This document shows positions 1 to 10,392 of a DNA stretch of 40,565 bases, one piece after another; the stretch's first letter is position 1; every line of letters starts with the position of its first letter. A model generated the notes under the pieces. That model saw nothing but the letters and a program-made list of their open reading frames with translations. It was not told the DNA's origin and did no database searches. Origin of the DNA: Chara braunii (Eukaryota > Streptophyta > Charophyceae > Charales > Characeae). The DNA lies in contig BFEA01000058.1 of NCBI GenBank assembly GCA_003427395.1, forward strand, positions 985,310 through 1,025,874, in the 5' to 3' direction. The translations under genes were made by a program, and so were the position numbers.

Positions 1-735
1 ACATGCGCCCACTCAAAACTCAGAGATATGGCTTTCAGATACGAGTTCACTCTCAATTGGATATGGCAACTTCAGCGCCCAAACATCTCACTGTTCACAT
101 ACACTGNATCACCCTGGATATCCCACACGCATCACTCTAACACTCGAACACACACACACACTCACTACTAACTACAGCTATGGCAGCTATCGCTGCATCT
201 AACCTATCGCTAGACTAATTCCCTCTCTCTTGCCCACTGCGTCCTCCGGGCTCATCTGCAGACCTCGTTGCACAAGTCGCTGNGGCAGCGCTTCCGCATG
301 GCTCACGCAGGAATGAAAATGAATGGCTGGGCGCTGCCTCTTGATTTATACTTCAGAAACTCGTTGGTCTGCCCTTTGCCATCGGCCCATGGTGCTTACA
401 GTCCCCCTGTGGNACTTGCTGGACCGGACTGGGACTGACTGTGGACTCACCNCCATCCTACNGACGTTGTACTGCTGTTGCACTGCGGTTTAGTCCACCA
501 CTTGCCTCGCCACTTGACCACTTGCCCACTTGCCTATCTTCTAGAAGGTCTACAGCTAAGCTTCCAGAACTCACTAAGACTCCTACGCTATAGACCTACA
601 GATCGAACCCCTGCTGCCTATGGACCTACGACAGGCCTACCAACTGCCTATGAATACACAGGTCACAGGTTCAATTCTCGGGGTCTACACAGATACTGTA
701 CATGGGTAGGGTGAGGTCTAGGGATCGAACCCTGG
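1..735. other. unassigned flank, no gene seen
   Basis: No convincing coding frame. The stretch contains isolated ambiguous bases, a short CA-rich run near 148-165 and, near 600-735, several GATCGAACCC-like words that resemble RNA polymerase III B boxes (for example on the minus strand near 721-740). No matching A box or cloverleaf could be built around them, so no tRNA is called. Confidence 0.5.
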
Positions 736-739
736 GTAT

Positions 740-1860
740 GAAAACCGTTTCAACAGTGGAAACGATGGCTTTTTCCACTTGGCCCCAATCAATTTCATTG
801 ATGTTGGCGTATTTATTGACTGCCTGTTCAATTTGTTGTTCGGCCAATAATGCGCCTGCGTATTTTTTCCCAGTGTAAGGGTGGTATGAGTTCAGTGATG
901 GAGATGCCTGTTGGAGACAGTGAGTTTCAGAGTATCCAATCAGTGAGCTCTTTCAGTTGTGCTCTTACCACCTTATCATGGATTGTGTCAAGATTCGCTC
1001 GTTTCTCCTGGGATGGAACTGTTCTTATCCCTGCCCATTTGTTGGTCATTTCCTCGTCCCAGGTCTCTGGACTCCTTTCCCGGTCATTCCCGTCAGGCCC
1101 CTCCCCCTGTGGGGCCGTTCCCATTTCGGGATCCAGTGCAGGGTGGATCTCGGCATCCTTGACCAGTTCTGTGTCGAGGCTGGTGGCCTGTGGTCCGCTA
1201 GCCTGTGGAGCAGATTCCATTTCAAGGTCGATGGGTTTATGCCTTCTTCTGGAATGGACGGCGGTACCCCGGGCTGTGGCACCCATGTCGGCTGTTGCCG
1301 TAGTTGCAGCAGCAGCTTGTGTTGTTGCACTGCCCTTTGTTCTAATTGTTCCAAGATCAGCTGCTGCTTTTGCCTGTAGAGATGCTGCTGCTGTCGCAGC
1401 CAGTTTTGAGCTTCCTGGTATTGTTGCCACTGTCGCAAGCGGGTGAGTTATTCCGCCCTGCATTGCTGCTCTTGCTGTTCTCCCCTTATCAGCATTTTCT
1501 GCACCTGCTGCCAGTGTTGCCGTTCCCGTTGTAGTTGTTGTTGGTCCCCGGTTTCAATCCGTCCCATTGCTTCCCTTTGCTGTTGAACATGGTGTTGAGC
1601 CTGTTTCAGGTGCTGTCGCAGGCCTGTATGCGGCTGTTCCTCGATCAGAGGACGCAGTACAGGATGCGCTGGTCTGCTGTCAAGGGGACCTCTTGCCCCA
1701 CGTCAGAGGCGAGCCATTGCTCATCATTCTGTGGGTATAACGCATGGTCTGGTTCCGTTTCAGACCCTGATTCTGACTGCAGATCACGTATGAAGACGTC
1801 CATCTCAGGAAACTGCAACCTGTGTGTGTTTGTCTAAGCAATGGCCTCCAGCAACTCTTC
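740..1860 (-). pseudogene. LINE ORF1 fragment, glutamine-rich (copy 1)
   Basis: Minus-strand remnant of the first ORF of a non-LTR retrotransposon. It starts near 1860 with an acidic segment (MDVFIRDLQSE) that is repeated at 5345-5510 in the larger LINE copy of this window. It runs into a strongly glutamine-rich, coiled-coil-like stretch (about 1640-1290, many QQ pairs with Leu, Arg and Glu), then a proline-rich linker and a charged helix-like segment down to about 740. Visible damage: an in-frame TAA near 1450, at least one frameshift near 1050, and a 24-base insertion near 1835-1858 relative to copy 2. The 5' end is cut off by the A-tailed element beginning about 1871. ORF1 proteins of LINEs bind element RNA; this assignment rests on linkage to reverse transcriptase in copy 2, not on a recognised domain. 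Confidence 0.55.
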
Positions 1861-1870
1861 CTTAAAAAGA

Positions 1871-2116
1871 AACAACCCAAACAGATGCTAGGGATGCTGG
1901 TACGAGCAGGCACCACTAGCACTATCGGGGAGGCTCCATCTATTGGTGGGGAGCAGCACCTACTGGAAAGCGGGTCCAGCGTCCCTGAACATTGTGGTTG
2001 ACTGTATGAATGGACATGAGCATGCTAGTGGTGTCTGCTCTTATCAGCACCCCTAGCATTTGCTCGGGTTGTTTAAAATAAAATTAAATTAAATTAAAAA
2101 ATAAAAAATAAGAAAA
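1871..2116 (+). mobile_element. short A-tailed retroposon / foldback with hairpin ends
   Basis: The segment is bounded by two inverted copies of a roughly 50-base sequence (1871-1921 and 2021-2074), each itself an imperfect hairpin of the GCTAGTGGTG...CACCCCTAGC type. The right copy is followed by GGGTTGTTT and an A-rich tail (2073-2116, AAATT and AAAAAT runs), which looks like a retroposon 3' end. The interior (about 1925-1985, containing CTCCATCTATTGGTGGGG) recurs in opposite orientation at 10322-10392. It encodes nothing. It interrupts LINE ORF1 copy 1. It could be a SINE-like retroposon using LINE 3' signals, or a MITE; the A tail favours the former. Confidence 0.55.
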
Positions 2117-2144
2117 AAGTGAATGTAGTTGCATCTGATAGGAT

Positions 2145-2160
2145 AAACCCTAAACCCTAG
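2145..2160 (+). repeat. two plant-type telomere units (CCCTAAA)2
   Basis: AAACCCTAAACCCTAG matches two units of the Arabidopsis-type telomere repeat. It sits exactly at the downstream boundary of the minus-strand LINE copy. Two units may arise by chance or mark a break-repair or insertion junction. Confidence 0.5.
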
Positions 2161-2566
2161 TGGATGTCCTTCTTCATATTGCCCGGGGTGCAGTCTTGTG
2201 CAGTGCTGTGACAGTGTGAAGTGTATTGTGTAAGCGTGGAGCTGATGTGGGGTGGCTTCTGCCATCGCTTCTTCCCTCCCTCCCGAAACCCATAAACAAT
2301 GATAACGTACAGAATGGAGTTGAAATTGAGAAATGTGGTTGCTATTTCTGCCTGAGCATTTATCTCCACTATGTCTACCAGGACCAAGATCCTGACTTCG
2401 TGAATTTGTATACAGACTGTGCCTGTTTCCCCTTCCGCCCTGCTTAACTGGCCTGCTCTCGGATATCCTTGGCCGGCAATCGAGATGAAAGGTCGAGGTT
2501 GCAGAGACAGAAGGGGCAATGCCGGGAGGGTGGGGGAGGTGGAGAGAGAGGAGGGAGGAGGGAGAG

Positions 2567-5345
2567 TTATTGGGGGGTGATCAGGCAGGTCGTGGGAGTG
2601 AGCGAGGGGGGGAGAGGAGATAGAAGGGAGAAGGCAGGGCTGGCAGGGAGGGGGCGGGCTGCTGCTGAGGGGGTTGCAGACGGGAGTGAGGTGGACGGGG
2701 TGTTGGGCACAGTCCTCTGATGAAATGAGAATGAGTTTGTGGGTTGGTATACCACCTGAAAGTGGTGCCTTGGCAGCCATTCCCACTGCCTCTCCGTAGA
2801 CATCCAAGGCTGCCACTTAAGAGAGAGGGCGTTGTCAGGGGTGCACAGTTTCCCATCGCTGTCCGTCCAGGTGGCTTTGAAGGCATCCACTATGTGTCGT
2901 TTTTTAGCCGCATCTGGTTCTTTCCGTAGCTCAGATTGCAGTTGTCTCCAGGCCTCCTGGGTATTGGCTGTGATAGCATTTATGATTGTTGTCCGTGCTT
3001 GCATAAAACCAAAGTGATGTTGTTTCCTTTCGTATGCGCAGCGCATCCTCCAGGCAGCCATTAGTACCGTTAGTCTGGAGTACGTGAACAGGTCCATCAT
3101 AAAAGATGTCCAGTCTGTTCCGCTCTCTGGGGGACCTCCCAGCAGAAGAGTACGAACGTCCCATGGCAGCTGTTCCCCGGTGAGATAGTGCCAGGCGGCG
3201 TCCCACCAGCTCCAGATCTGTGTCACCATTGGGCAGTATAATACACTGTGTTCCAATGTAGCTCTTTTCTGTGGCGTGGAGTTGGTGGAGTACATGCACA
3301 ACGGGGAGAGTTGTCCTTTTGCCTCTAAGTCGGTTTTTGTTGTTAGCCAATCCAGAGTAGGTAGGCATCTATGTATGATCTGCCATTGCAGAGCTCTGTG
3401 ATTAGTCAGCTTGATGTGCGAGAAGGAGGTCCATATGAAGTGCTGGAAGTCCCGCGTTTCCAGGTGGGAGTCTCTTTCCCAACGATGGATGATTTGTTGT
3501 GTCACTTGTACTCGTTTCCGGGCTATCCGATAGCCGTTCTTAACAGTGTATTGCCACAAGGCCATTGTTTGAGACTCGCCTCATGACCATTTCCACTCTG
3601 CACGGTCGAATGGTAGGTCGCTAAGGAAGATGGACGGCTCGTAGAGATAGAGTCCATCCTTTGAGTTCCCTAATACTCTAATTCGAGTTAGCTCGGATGC
3701 CGGACTTTGTATGTCCAGGTCTTCATGTCTATGTATTTCAGACCAGCGTTCCCCGAGCAAAGTCGGGCAGTGGGTGTGTACTATTGTGTTCCCATTGTTA
3801 TTGCTCTGCACCTCATACACCGTCATGGGGATGGGCATAGAATGTGTGAGTACCACCCAGTCTTTTGGTTGTATCGTCGGTCCCATTTTGAGGGCTTGAA
3901 TCCAGGCCAAAGGGATGGCTTCTTGTAGCTCCGTCATGCCAGAGGCCATATTTTTTAAGGGGCCTGAAAGGCTCTTCAACGAGTGCTAAGATTTCCAGTT
4001 CCTTGTCTGACCATCCCAGAGGTGGCCCATTGTGTACACCCCTTTTTTGACCCTCTGCCTCCATTTGGAGGTCCCTTAAAGGGAGGAAGGGGTTGTCTGT
4101 TTCGTTCGTGATGTTCGGGTGTCCGAAAAGTGGTTGGCGACCTACTTCTTCCCATCTAAGCGTCTTGGGGGTGCGGTGCGACCTTCTTTCTCTCCGTAGT
4201 TTAACCATTGCTGGCCAGAAAGGGTCAAGTTGAAGGTCATGTTTTGCCCTTCCTTCCGGTGAGTGGTCATCCTCCCTTCTTGAACCCCCTAGCAAGGACC
4301 AGCTCCTATTGGTTAACCATTGCAATAGGTGAACTGGACGGAGGGGATGAGAGGGCGGTGCAATGCAGTGCAGGTGGATGCAGGCGTATGGGGCCCATGG
4401 GATGTTGTTCCCCAAAAGAAGGCGGATTAAGAATTTGAAAAGCAGCGCCTTGATTTATTCTTCTAGGTTAATTATTCCTAGACCGCCCTGTGTTCTGGGT
4501 TGCACAATGATGTCCCACGCCACCCTTTTCACGGACTTGGTGTGATTGTGGTTATTCTTCCAGAGGTACGCCGTTGCGACCTGTTTCAGCTTGGTTAACT
4601 GTTTCCTGTTGAGCTGCCAGAACGCCACCTTGTACCATATTGATGCAAAGATGGCGTTATTAATCGCTAGCACTCTGCCTACCAGAGAGGTTGGTTTGCC
4701 ATCCCAATCACAGAGCTTTCTGATTGCCAGGTCCACAAGTGAATCACCGTGGTCTGGTGGTGGGCCCATCGCTGTGATATTTACACCTTGCACCTTTATT
4801 GCTGATTTTTTACTTCTCCAAGCCACTTGAGGATCAGCCGGCGGGGGCCCTCCCTCGGGGTCCAACCACTGACCTTCCGTTTTTGTTTCCAAGTTAACTT
4901 TCATATCCGTTGCGATTTTAAAAAGGTGGACTGTATGAGCCACCGCACGAAAGTTTTCTTGGTCTGCTCTGAACAGGACTGTGAGATCATCAGCAAAGAT
5001 TGAGGTAACAGGAACCAGGTGTTCAGGTATTTCCGGCACTCGAATTTTATGGATGTGAAGGTTGCTTCTGATCATGGCCGCAAGTGCTTCCATAACCAGC
5101 ACAAATAACATTGGTGCGATGGGGTCACCTTGTCTCACCGAGCGTTGAAGAGGGAAGCAAGATGACCATTAATGGTGATATTCGTAGTGACTTTTCTGTT
5201 GAAGGTGTTGACCCATTTGCAGAAAAGTGGGTCAAAGTTCGTTCTAACTAAAAACATGTCGAGGAAGTCCCAATCCACGTGATCAGCCTTTTCAAAGTCG
5301 ATGAACAATATAGCTGCTTCCACTTTCTATTGTCTTACGTAGCGG
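2567..5345 (-). pseudogene. LINE ORF2 remnant: reverse transcriptase and zf-RVT-like C-terminus
   Basis: Minus strand. The segment at 5323-5150 has the ILFIDFEKA-DHVDW palm motif A, with the usual Tyr between Ala and Asp lost by a three-base deletion. A frameshift near 5150 leads into RQGDPIAPMLFVLVMEAL (5138 down) and the catalytic FADD box, both diagnostic of LINE reverse transcriptases. The frame stays open to a TAA at 4455 (probably an ancestral CAA), continues in the same frame to about 3960, shifts, and resumes to a TGA at 3581 (probably an ancestral CGA). It then continues as 3565-2567. This last part has HRCLPTLDWL, then a C-x-H-x-C series (LCMYST...LEHSVLYCP), as in the zinc-binding domain after plant LINE reverse transcriptases. 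The final proline-rich tail to 2567 looks non-coding. No RNase H was seen. Confidence 0.85.
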
Positions 5346-7335
5346 ATAGTTTCAAGGGGACCTCTTGGCCCACGTCAGAGGTGAGTCATTGTTCATCATT
5401 CTATGGGTATAACGCATGGTCTGGTTCCGTTTCAGACCCGGGTTCTGACTGCAGATCACGTATGAAGACATCCATCTCAGGAAGCTGCCACCTGTCCAGC
5501 AACTCTTCCTCGGCCTGCGTTTGATCCATCAGAATCTGTTGGTATGCTGGTGTGTCGTACTCTCTGTAATGTGTTTCCCCAGGTTGTGTGTGCTCATGGT
5601 CGTGGGGGAAAAGTTGTCGGTCGGGGGCCGCATCCGGAAGGGCATTTGTGGGCGATGATGCCGGTGTCTGGTGTGAGGCCACCTCCACTGTGGTTGGGGT
5701 TTGTTGTAGCAGGTGGGTGCCATTAATGCTCTTGCCGTCGGTCTGTTGTGCGTGGTGCAGGTTTCCAGAGCTAGCGTCCTTCAGCAGGTGCTTTTTCCAG
5801 GGTGTTTCTTTCGGAGAGGGTGGCAAGAGAGTGAGGTCCCTTGACTGTTGTGGTACCACTTCTTCCATGTTCACCAGCCCTGGCTTTTCGTTGTTTCCAG
5901 AACTGACCCTCTCCACCTCTTGGCCAATCAGCAACTCGCTCACATTTGTGTTGATTTCATTTGCAGGCACCGCCTCCAGAGGAAGGACAGCAGTGCATGG
6001 CAGGTCACGAGTTGAGCTGTCAGGGGTTCGTATGATCTGGGGGCCGTTTCGTTGTTGTTGGTGCTGGTGGGGCTGAAGGGGCTGCGGCTGTAACTTCTGG
6101 ACTGCTTGGAGCATTGTCTGTGAGGCTTTCAAATGGTCGAATCTGATGGTTGGGATGCCCCTTCAACAGGGATAAGGCTCCTTAACCCCTTGGCGATTTG
6201 TCACAAGTAATCAAACCGAAGAAGTTTGTGCATCGCTTTCTGTTGATTGTCATACCCTTCTTCTCATGTTTATCTTTGGCATGTACTACAGACAGTGACC
6301 CCGTATCAGCAGGCACGAGTTGGAGCAGGGGGTCTGATGGTGGCAGTGCCAGTGGCTCAGGCTAAGCACGAGCCTCCTGTTGCATAGTCTCCCTCGTATC
6401 TGTGATGGGCATCAGAGTGATTGCCTCGTTATCAGTGGCCACGAGTGGGAGCCCCAAGTCCGTTGGTGGTAGTGACACCGCTTCAGTCTAAAGCTCAGAG
6501 TGGGGGTACGCCCCCTTCCTCACAGCAGTTGGCTTTACCCTTGGAAAGGGTCACCTTCCTGTGTTCACTTCCGGTGGTTGTAAGTGCCATTGTCTCAGTA
6601 ATAGTAAGCGCGAGGGGGGGCGATGGGGCTGATGGCAGCATTGTTAGGGGCTCTGTTGTTTCTGCCCTAGCCGCGGCCTCTAGGGGGAGCAATATGGGTG
6701 GTGGTGGCAGTGTCGGAGGGTGGGGGTGAGTGTGGTTCTCTGATAGCACTGTTTCTATTACTGTTGTGGAGTTGCAGCATGCGTCCCCCCCCCGGTCCAA
6801 GTCATGTTCATCTTCCCCTTCTTGCTCCGGGGGCTGCGTGCTCGGCTATGGATCTGTTCTTGGCTTAGTGGCTTTCATTTTCTTCTTGGACCCCCTGCTA
6901 TCAGGAGTGGTTAGTTGGGGCAGTGTTATTAGTGGTTCGTGTGCTTCGTGTCCTAGCAAGGTTGACGTGCTGGCTGCTTCCTGCCCCATATGACTGTTGT
7001 TTTCCATACCGTTCCCAGGTTCACCCTCACTAGGGGCGGATGTGTCTCCCGTAGCAGGTGCAGCAGCAGGCGAGGTAGAGGGGGGTTGGTACTTCTCCTC
7101 TGTTCTCCTTTTGTTGGTCAATTGTGGATGCGTCTGTTGTGCCTTCCTCATTCAGTGGTCCGGCGGTTGCCAACGCTACACCCTGTGAGCCATTTCGCCA
7201 ATCGGTCTTTTGTGTTCCTTCATTTCTGTTTTCTCCCCACGGTGGTGTCATTTCTGTTAAGAGATCCTCGTTGTGGGTTTGTCCGTCAGTGATTGGAACC
7301 ATGAATGTTAGTGATCGTGATATGAGCACTCACCA
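5345..7335 (-). pseudogene. LINE ORF1 remnant (copy 2)
   Basis: Minus-strand ORF1 region in several frames. The longest open piece is 6132-5401, rich in Gln, Pro, Ser and Thr, and ends in the acidic segment shared with copy 1 (MDVFIRDLQSE). It stops at a TAG near 5401 where copy 1 has CAG, a nonsense mutation. Upstream pieces at about 7329-7030, 7151-6846 and 6800-6495 are low-complexity Pro/Thr/Ser/Glu-rich and include a lysine run (KKKMK). No RNA-recognition motif or CCHC zinc knuckle was found. Assignment as ORF1 follows from its position upstream of reverse transcriptase and its repetition at 740-1860. Confidence 0.5.
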
Positions 7336-7340
7336 CTAGC
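7306..7340 (-). repeat. LINE-associated hairpin motif, 5' edge
   Basis: On the minus strand GCTAGTGGTGAGTGCTC is followed by a loop and a partial complement ending ATCACTAAC. The same palindrome family occurs at 1885-1921, 2024-2060, 8580-8617 and 11587-11626. Here it overlaps the start of the ORF1 remnant rather than an A tail. Confidence 0.45.
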
Positions 7341-8544
7341 ACGGCAGATGGCTAGCTGTAATTTTTTAATGAAACAGCCGTTTCATTGTTGTATTCACAG
7401 AGGTCCTGGGTCCACCATGTCTGTGTGCTTGAGCTTCGGATGTGTACACACCCCCGTTTGCTTTTCAGCACAGATGCACCTTGCACTCCGTTCAATTTAA
7501 AAGACGCATGATGACCGAGGTAGAAATACCCGAAGCCAAACGAGAGGAAGCAATAATTTTGGATTCGCTGTGATGATGTCCCAGTTGATTCATACTGCTT
7601 AGTACCTCAATGAGCGGTGGAAGCAGCTATTGGGCCAGTAAGGAAGTTGTACCCCTCGGAGAGAGAAGGCAAAGCTCCTCAGTTGATTAACGTCTGCATG
7701 GAAAGTTACAGTCGAGTTCCTTACCAAGGTCGAAGGAGTCTACATCCTTCACTACTTTTCAGGGTGACTTGGTCGCAATAGTACATCTCGAGGGGGGACC
7801 TGAATTACTGGCCCAAACCATGACTCCCGCATCGCCTGCTTGAACGTTCCCTCAGGCAAACCACCGCTTTTCCCAGAAGCATGGTTATTTAGGAAAACAG
7901 CCAAAGAGCTGCAGTATACGTGTCGATGAAGAGTAACCCTGCTTGCTTTCGCTGCACTGCCAGGGGAAAGAGGCACCTGAGAAGCGATCCCAACTGCCCA
8001 GCGAACAGGAGTTCAGGTAAGAGACAACAAGTAAGCCAAACCCAGCTGGTTGAATGTGAAGGAAAAGTGGGTGTTTGGTATATCAACAGGCCAAAGTTTA
8101 GGGGGTGGGTGTTTGTTGACAACCTAGAAAACCCCGCTGGATCTGGACCCTCAAAGGCGAACCAATGGTAAGACCAGACATATACCCGCGCCTTTTGACA
8201 GCAGGTGGAAAACGAGGGGGGCAAAAAGAGTGGAAGAGAGAAAGGGGTTGGGCACTTATCCAAAGCAATCATAAACGAACAATTATTCGACGAAGGCAGG
8301 CAAATGATTCTCAATAGTGACTCTAACCTAGTTTGAAATTTTGATTGCATGAATTGCTTTTTCTGAAAGATTTACAGATCTATAGAATCGTAGTTTTAAC
8401 TGTGCTTGAATTTGCTATTAAGTCAGTCTAATCGTTAGATTCGTCATTGAAACCTTGAATTTTCATTGTTGTACTCGATGAGTGTTCGACATACGATCTG
8501 GAAAATATTTTTGGTTTACCTCCAATATGTTACATAACCTCGGT
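7341..8544. other. unassigned; weak zinc-knuckle-like trace
   Basis: No gene can be called. A plus-strand frame at 7920-8171 contains CFRCTARGKRHLRSDPNCPA, resembling the Cys-x2-Cys...His...Cys-Pro zinc knuckle of some LTR-retrotransposon gag proteins, but the spacing is off and the second knuckle is absent. The opposite frame 8350-7889 is open for 153 codons but shows no recognisable domain. The region may be decayed gag sequence; this is a weak guess. Confidence 0.25.
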
Positions 8545-8620
8545 TTTTTTTTTTTTTTTTGAAAACCACAACTCCACCGGTGTTAGTGATGCTGATAGGA
8601 GCAGACACCACTGGTGCTGG
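8545..8620 (-). mobile_element. retroposon 3' end: hairpin plus poly(A)
   Basis: Read on the minus strand, a hairpin of the AGTGGTGTCTGCTC family (8617-8580) is followed by GGAGTTGTGGTTTTC and a run of about 16 A (T on plus, 8545-8561). The same order (hairpin, short GT-rich linker, A-rich tail) is seen at 2024-2116 on the plus strand. It probably marks the 3' end of a minus-strand retroposon that includes the repeats at 8675-8790. Confidence 0.5.
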
Positions 8621-8674
8621 TCGTAGTGGTTTCTTAGGTTGGATGGTTTGGTAGGAAGGTTGGTAATGCATCTT

Positions 8675-8790
8675 GCGGCGAAGGGGGCTAGCTAGCAGGA
8701 TGGAATTAGGGCACAGCAGCAGTAGGGAGAATGACCCTATTGCGGTAAGTCTTGCCGGAGAGGGGTTGAGATGGAGGGATGCAGGGGGTT
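8675..8790. repeat. dispersed copy of the 205-bp repeat
   Basis: Contains GGGGGCTAGCTAGCAGGATGG, a stretch like AGGGCACAGCAGCAG, and GTAAGTCTTGCCGGAG in the same order as the tandem units at 9769-10175. It is a third, more diverged and partial copy lying just upstream (minus sense) of the A-tailed 3' end at 8545. Confidence 0.55.
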
Positions 8791-8909
8791 GAGGAAGGAC
8801 TGCAACCAGCGCATGAAGTAGTTGGGGCATTGGATACCACTGTCATGGTGAGGTTGGCAGTTTGTCTTGTGTTTGCTGATGCTCACGAACTCAGAGGTTT
8901 GTGAATGGA

Positions 8910-9620
8910 CAAGGCCAGAACAACGTTGGCCGGTGCTGGGGCGTGGTCGCACTGCCCTGTGACCCGAGTTGTTCGGGAGCAAGAGGCCTGGTAGAGAGAT
9001 CTGGGGAGTTGCCGAGGGTGGAAGGCACTCCAGTGTCTGTTGATAAGCTGGTATTCAAACGACGTTGGTTGGAGCCGGGGTGAGTCGCTTCGCCCTGTAG
9101 CCCAGCAGGTGGGGGTTATTCTGGAGTGGGTCGTGCCATTCTGTAACCTAGCAGTTGGGGGTGTGAGGCCTGGTAGAGTCTGGGTATCGAGAGAATGTGG
9201 GTTGAGGTAGGCTTAGGGCAGGTGGCTCAATCACACTACGGCATTTTGGTTTCGGGCTGAAAGCTTCTACACATTCAAGACTCGAAGTAGTTGGTACTCT
9301 AATTTTTTCTAAATTCTCTCGACTCTGGGGACTTCTAGTAACTCGTCTTAGGTGGCTTCGACGCTGTTATACTCAGTGATCTGCGGCTGTTCGATGCCAG
9401 AACAATGCTGGCCGGTGCTGGGGTGTTGCCCTGTAACCTGCTGATGCAGGAGCATGAGGCCTGGTAGAGAGATCTGGGGATGCTCTGGGGTGGGCATTCC
9501 ACGGGACAACCAAGGGTTGCTCCCGTGACGACACTGGTCGGAGCTGGGATGAGTTGTGTCGCCCTGTAACCCAGCAGGATGTGGGGGTGTGAGGCATGGA
9601 AGAGCTCGACAGGGAGTAAG
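8910..9620. repeat. degenerate internal repeats (CCAGAACAAYG family)
   Basis: Two clear copies start near 8918 and 9398 (CCAGAACAAYGYTGGCCGG, then CTGGGG, GCCCTGT, AGAGGCCTGGTAGAGA or close variants, and GATCTGGGGA). Shorter related segments appear near 9060-9180 and 9520-9610 (GCCCTGTARCCCAGCAGG, GGGGGTGTGAGGC). Together they form an old, imperfect repeat array without coding content. Confidence 0.5.
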
Positions 9621-9739
9621 ACAGTGTTGGAGAACTTTGGAAGGGTTTGTTAGGGGTTTCGAGGGTTTTGGAGCATTTGTAGGACCTCTGCGGTCTATTC
9701 CCATGCTTCCCATTACTGCAAGTATTCTCAGACGTTTTT

Positions 9740-10312
9740 TCAGCCAAAGCCGGGTAATGGCCCCAGTATCTCAAAAAAAGAGATCGAGGTGAGTGGGAGA
9801 AGGAGATGGTGGGATATTACGCTTCCTACTAGTGAGGGGGCTAGCTGGTAGGATGGGAATAGGGTACATCAGCAGTGGAGATGGAGGCTCTGCTGCAGTA
9901 AGTCTTGCCGGAGTGGGGTACAGGGGATTGTTTGGGGGGCTCTGAGTCTTTTTCTGAATTGTGCAAATGTTTTTGTTTCTCAAAAATAGAAGTGAGTGGG
10001 GAGAAGTGGATGGTGGGACATGAAGCATCCTACTAGTGAGAGGGCTAGCTCGTAGGATGGAAATAGGGTACAGCAGCAGCGGAGATGGTGGCTCTGCTGC
10101 AGTAAGTCTTGCCGGAGTGAGGTAAAGAGGATTGATGGGGTGGGCGGTTTCTGAGTCGTTGTCTGAATTTTGCCTATTTCTGAATTTCGTCGTAGTAATT
10201 TTCTAAGTAGCTCAAATTATTATTAGCCAAAGCCGGGTAATGGCCCAGGTATCTCAAACTTCCAAAATTCCGGGTAATGGCCCCGGTATCTCAAACTTTC
10301 AAAATTCTATGT
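9740..10312. repeat. three copies of CCGGGTAATGGCCC...TATCTCAAA
   Basis: The phrase GCCGGGTAATGGCCCC followed by AGTATCTCAAA or GGTATCTCAAAC occurs near 9749, 10227 and 10269. The first copy forms the left edge and the other two follow the right edge of the 205-bp tandem repeat, so it may be a flanking part of that unit. Confidence 0.55.
9769..10175. repeat. tandem duplication, unit about 205 bp, two copies
   Basis: GTGAGTGGG (9789 and 9992), CCTACTAGTGAG (9824 and 10028), GTAAGTCTTGCCGGAGT and CTGAGTC recur in the same order at an offset of 203-209 bases. Each unit contains a partial palindrome CCTACTAGTGAG...GCTAGCTGGTAGG. A partial relative is at 8675-8790. On the minus strand the two units keep a similar Pro/Leu-rich translation, but stops and drift argue against a gene. 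Confidence 0.7.
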
Positions 10313-10321
10313 AAATTTCCA

Positions 10322-10392
10322 TATGGGACGCTGGGCCCGGTTCCCAGCACGTGCTGCTCCCACCAATAGATTGGAGCCTTGTTCCCATTAAA
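10322..10392 (-). repeat. fragment homologous to the 1925-1985 retroposon interior
   Basis: The minus strand reads GGCTCCAATCTATTGGTGGG, AGCAGCAC, CTGG and CCCAGCGTCCC in the same order as 1928-1985 on plus. It includes the perfect stems GCTGGG/CCCAGC and the palindrome AGCACGTGCT. It is an inverted, separate copy of the short retroposon described at 1871-2116. Confidence 0.6.

Larger units (their letters stand above)
2157..7340 (-). mobile_element. degenerate LINE (non-LTR retrotransposon), copy 2
   Basis: A minus-strand non-LTR retrotransposon reading from about 7340 (5') to about 2157 (3'). In order it carries a low-complexity ORF1 region, a direct junction at about 5345 into the middle of reverse transcriptase, the remaining palm and thumb, a long linker, and a C-terminal Cys/His zinc-binding region. 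The endonuclease and the N-terminal part of reverse transcriptase are missing, so an internal deletion joined ORF1 to ORF2. A hairpin of the GCTAGTGGTG family lies at the 5' edge (about 7306-7340). No poly(A) run is visible on the minus strand at the 3' edge. Stops and frameshifts show that it is dead. Confidence 0.75.

Noticed and set aside
600-740. tRNA gene near the GATCGAACCC words
   Set aside because: B-box-like words only; no A box and no cloverleaf on either strand.
7889-8350. 153-codon minus-strand frame
   Set aside because: No domain, no repeat support, and composition typical of a chance frame.
8545-8561. Bacterial-type terminator (hairpin followed by T run)
   Set aside because: The window is eukaryotic; the run fits a minus-strand poly(A) tail after a hairpin.
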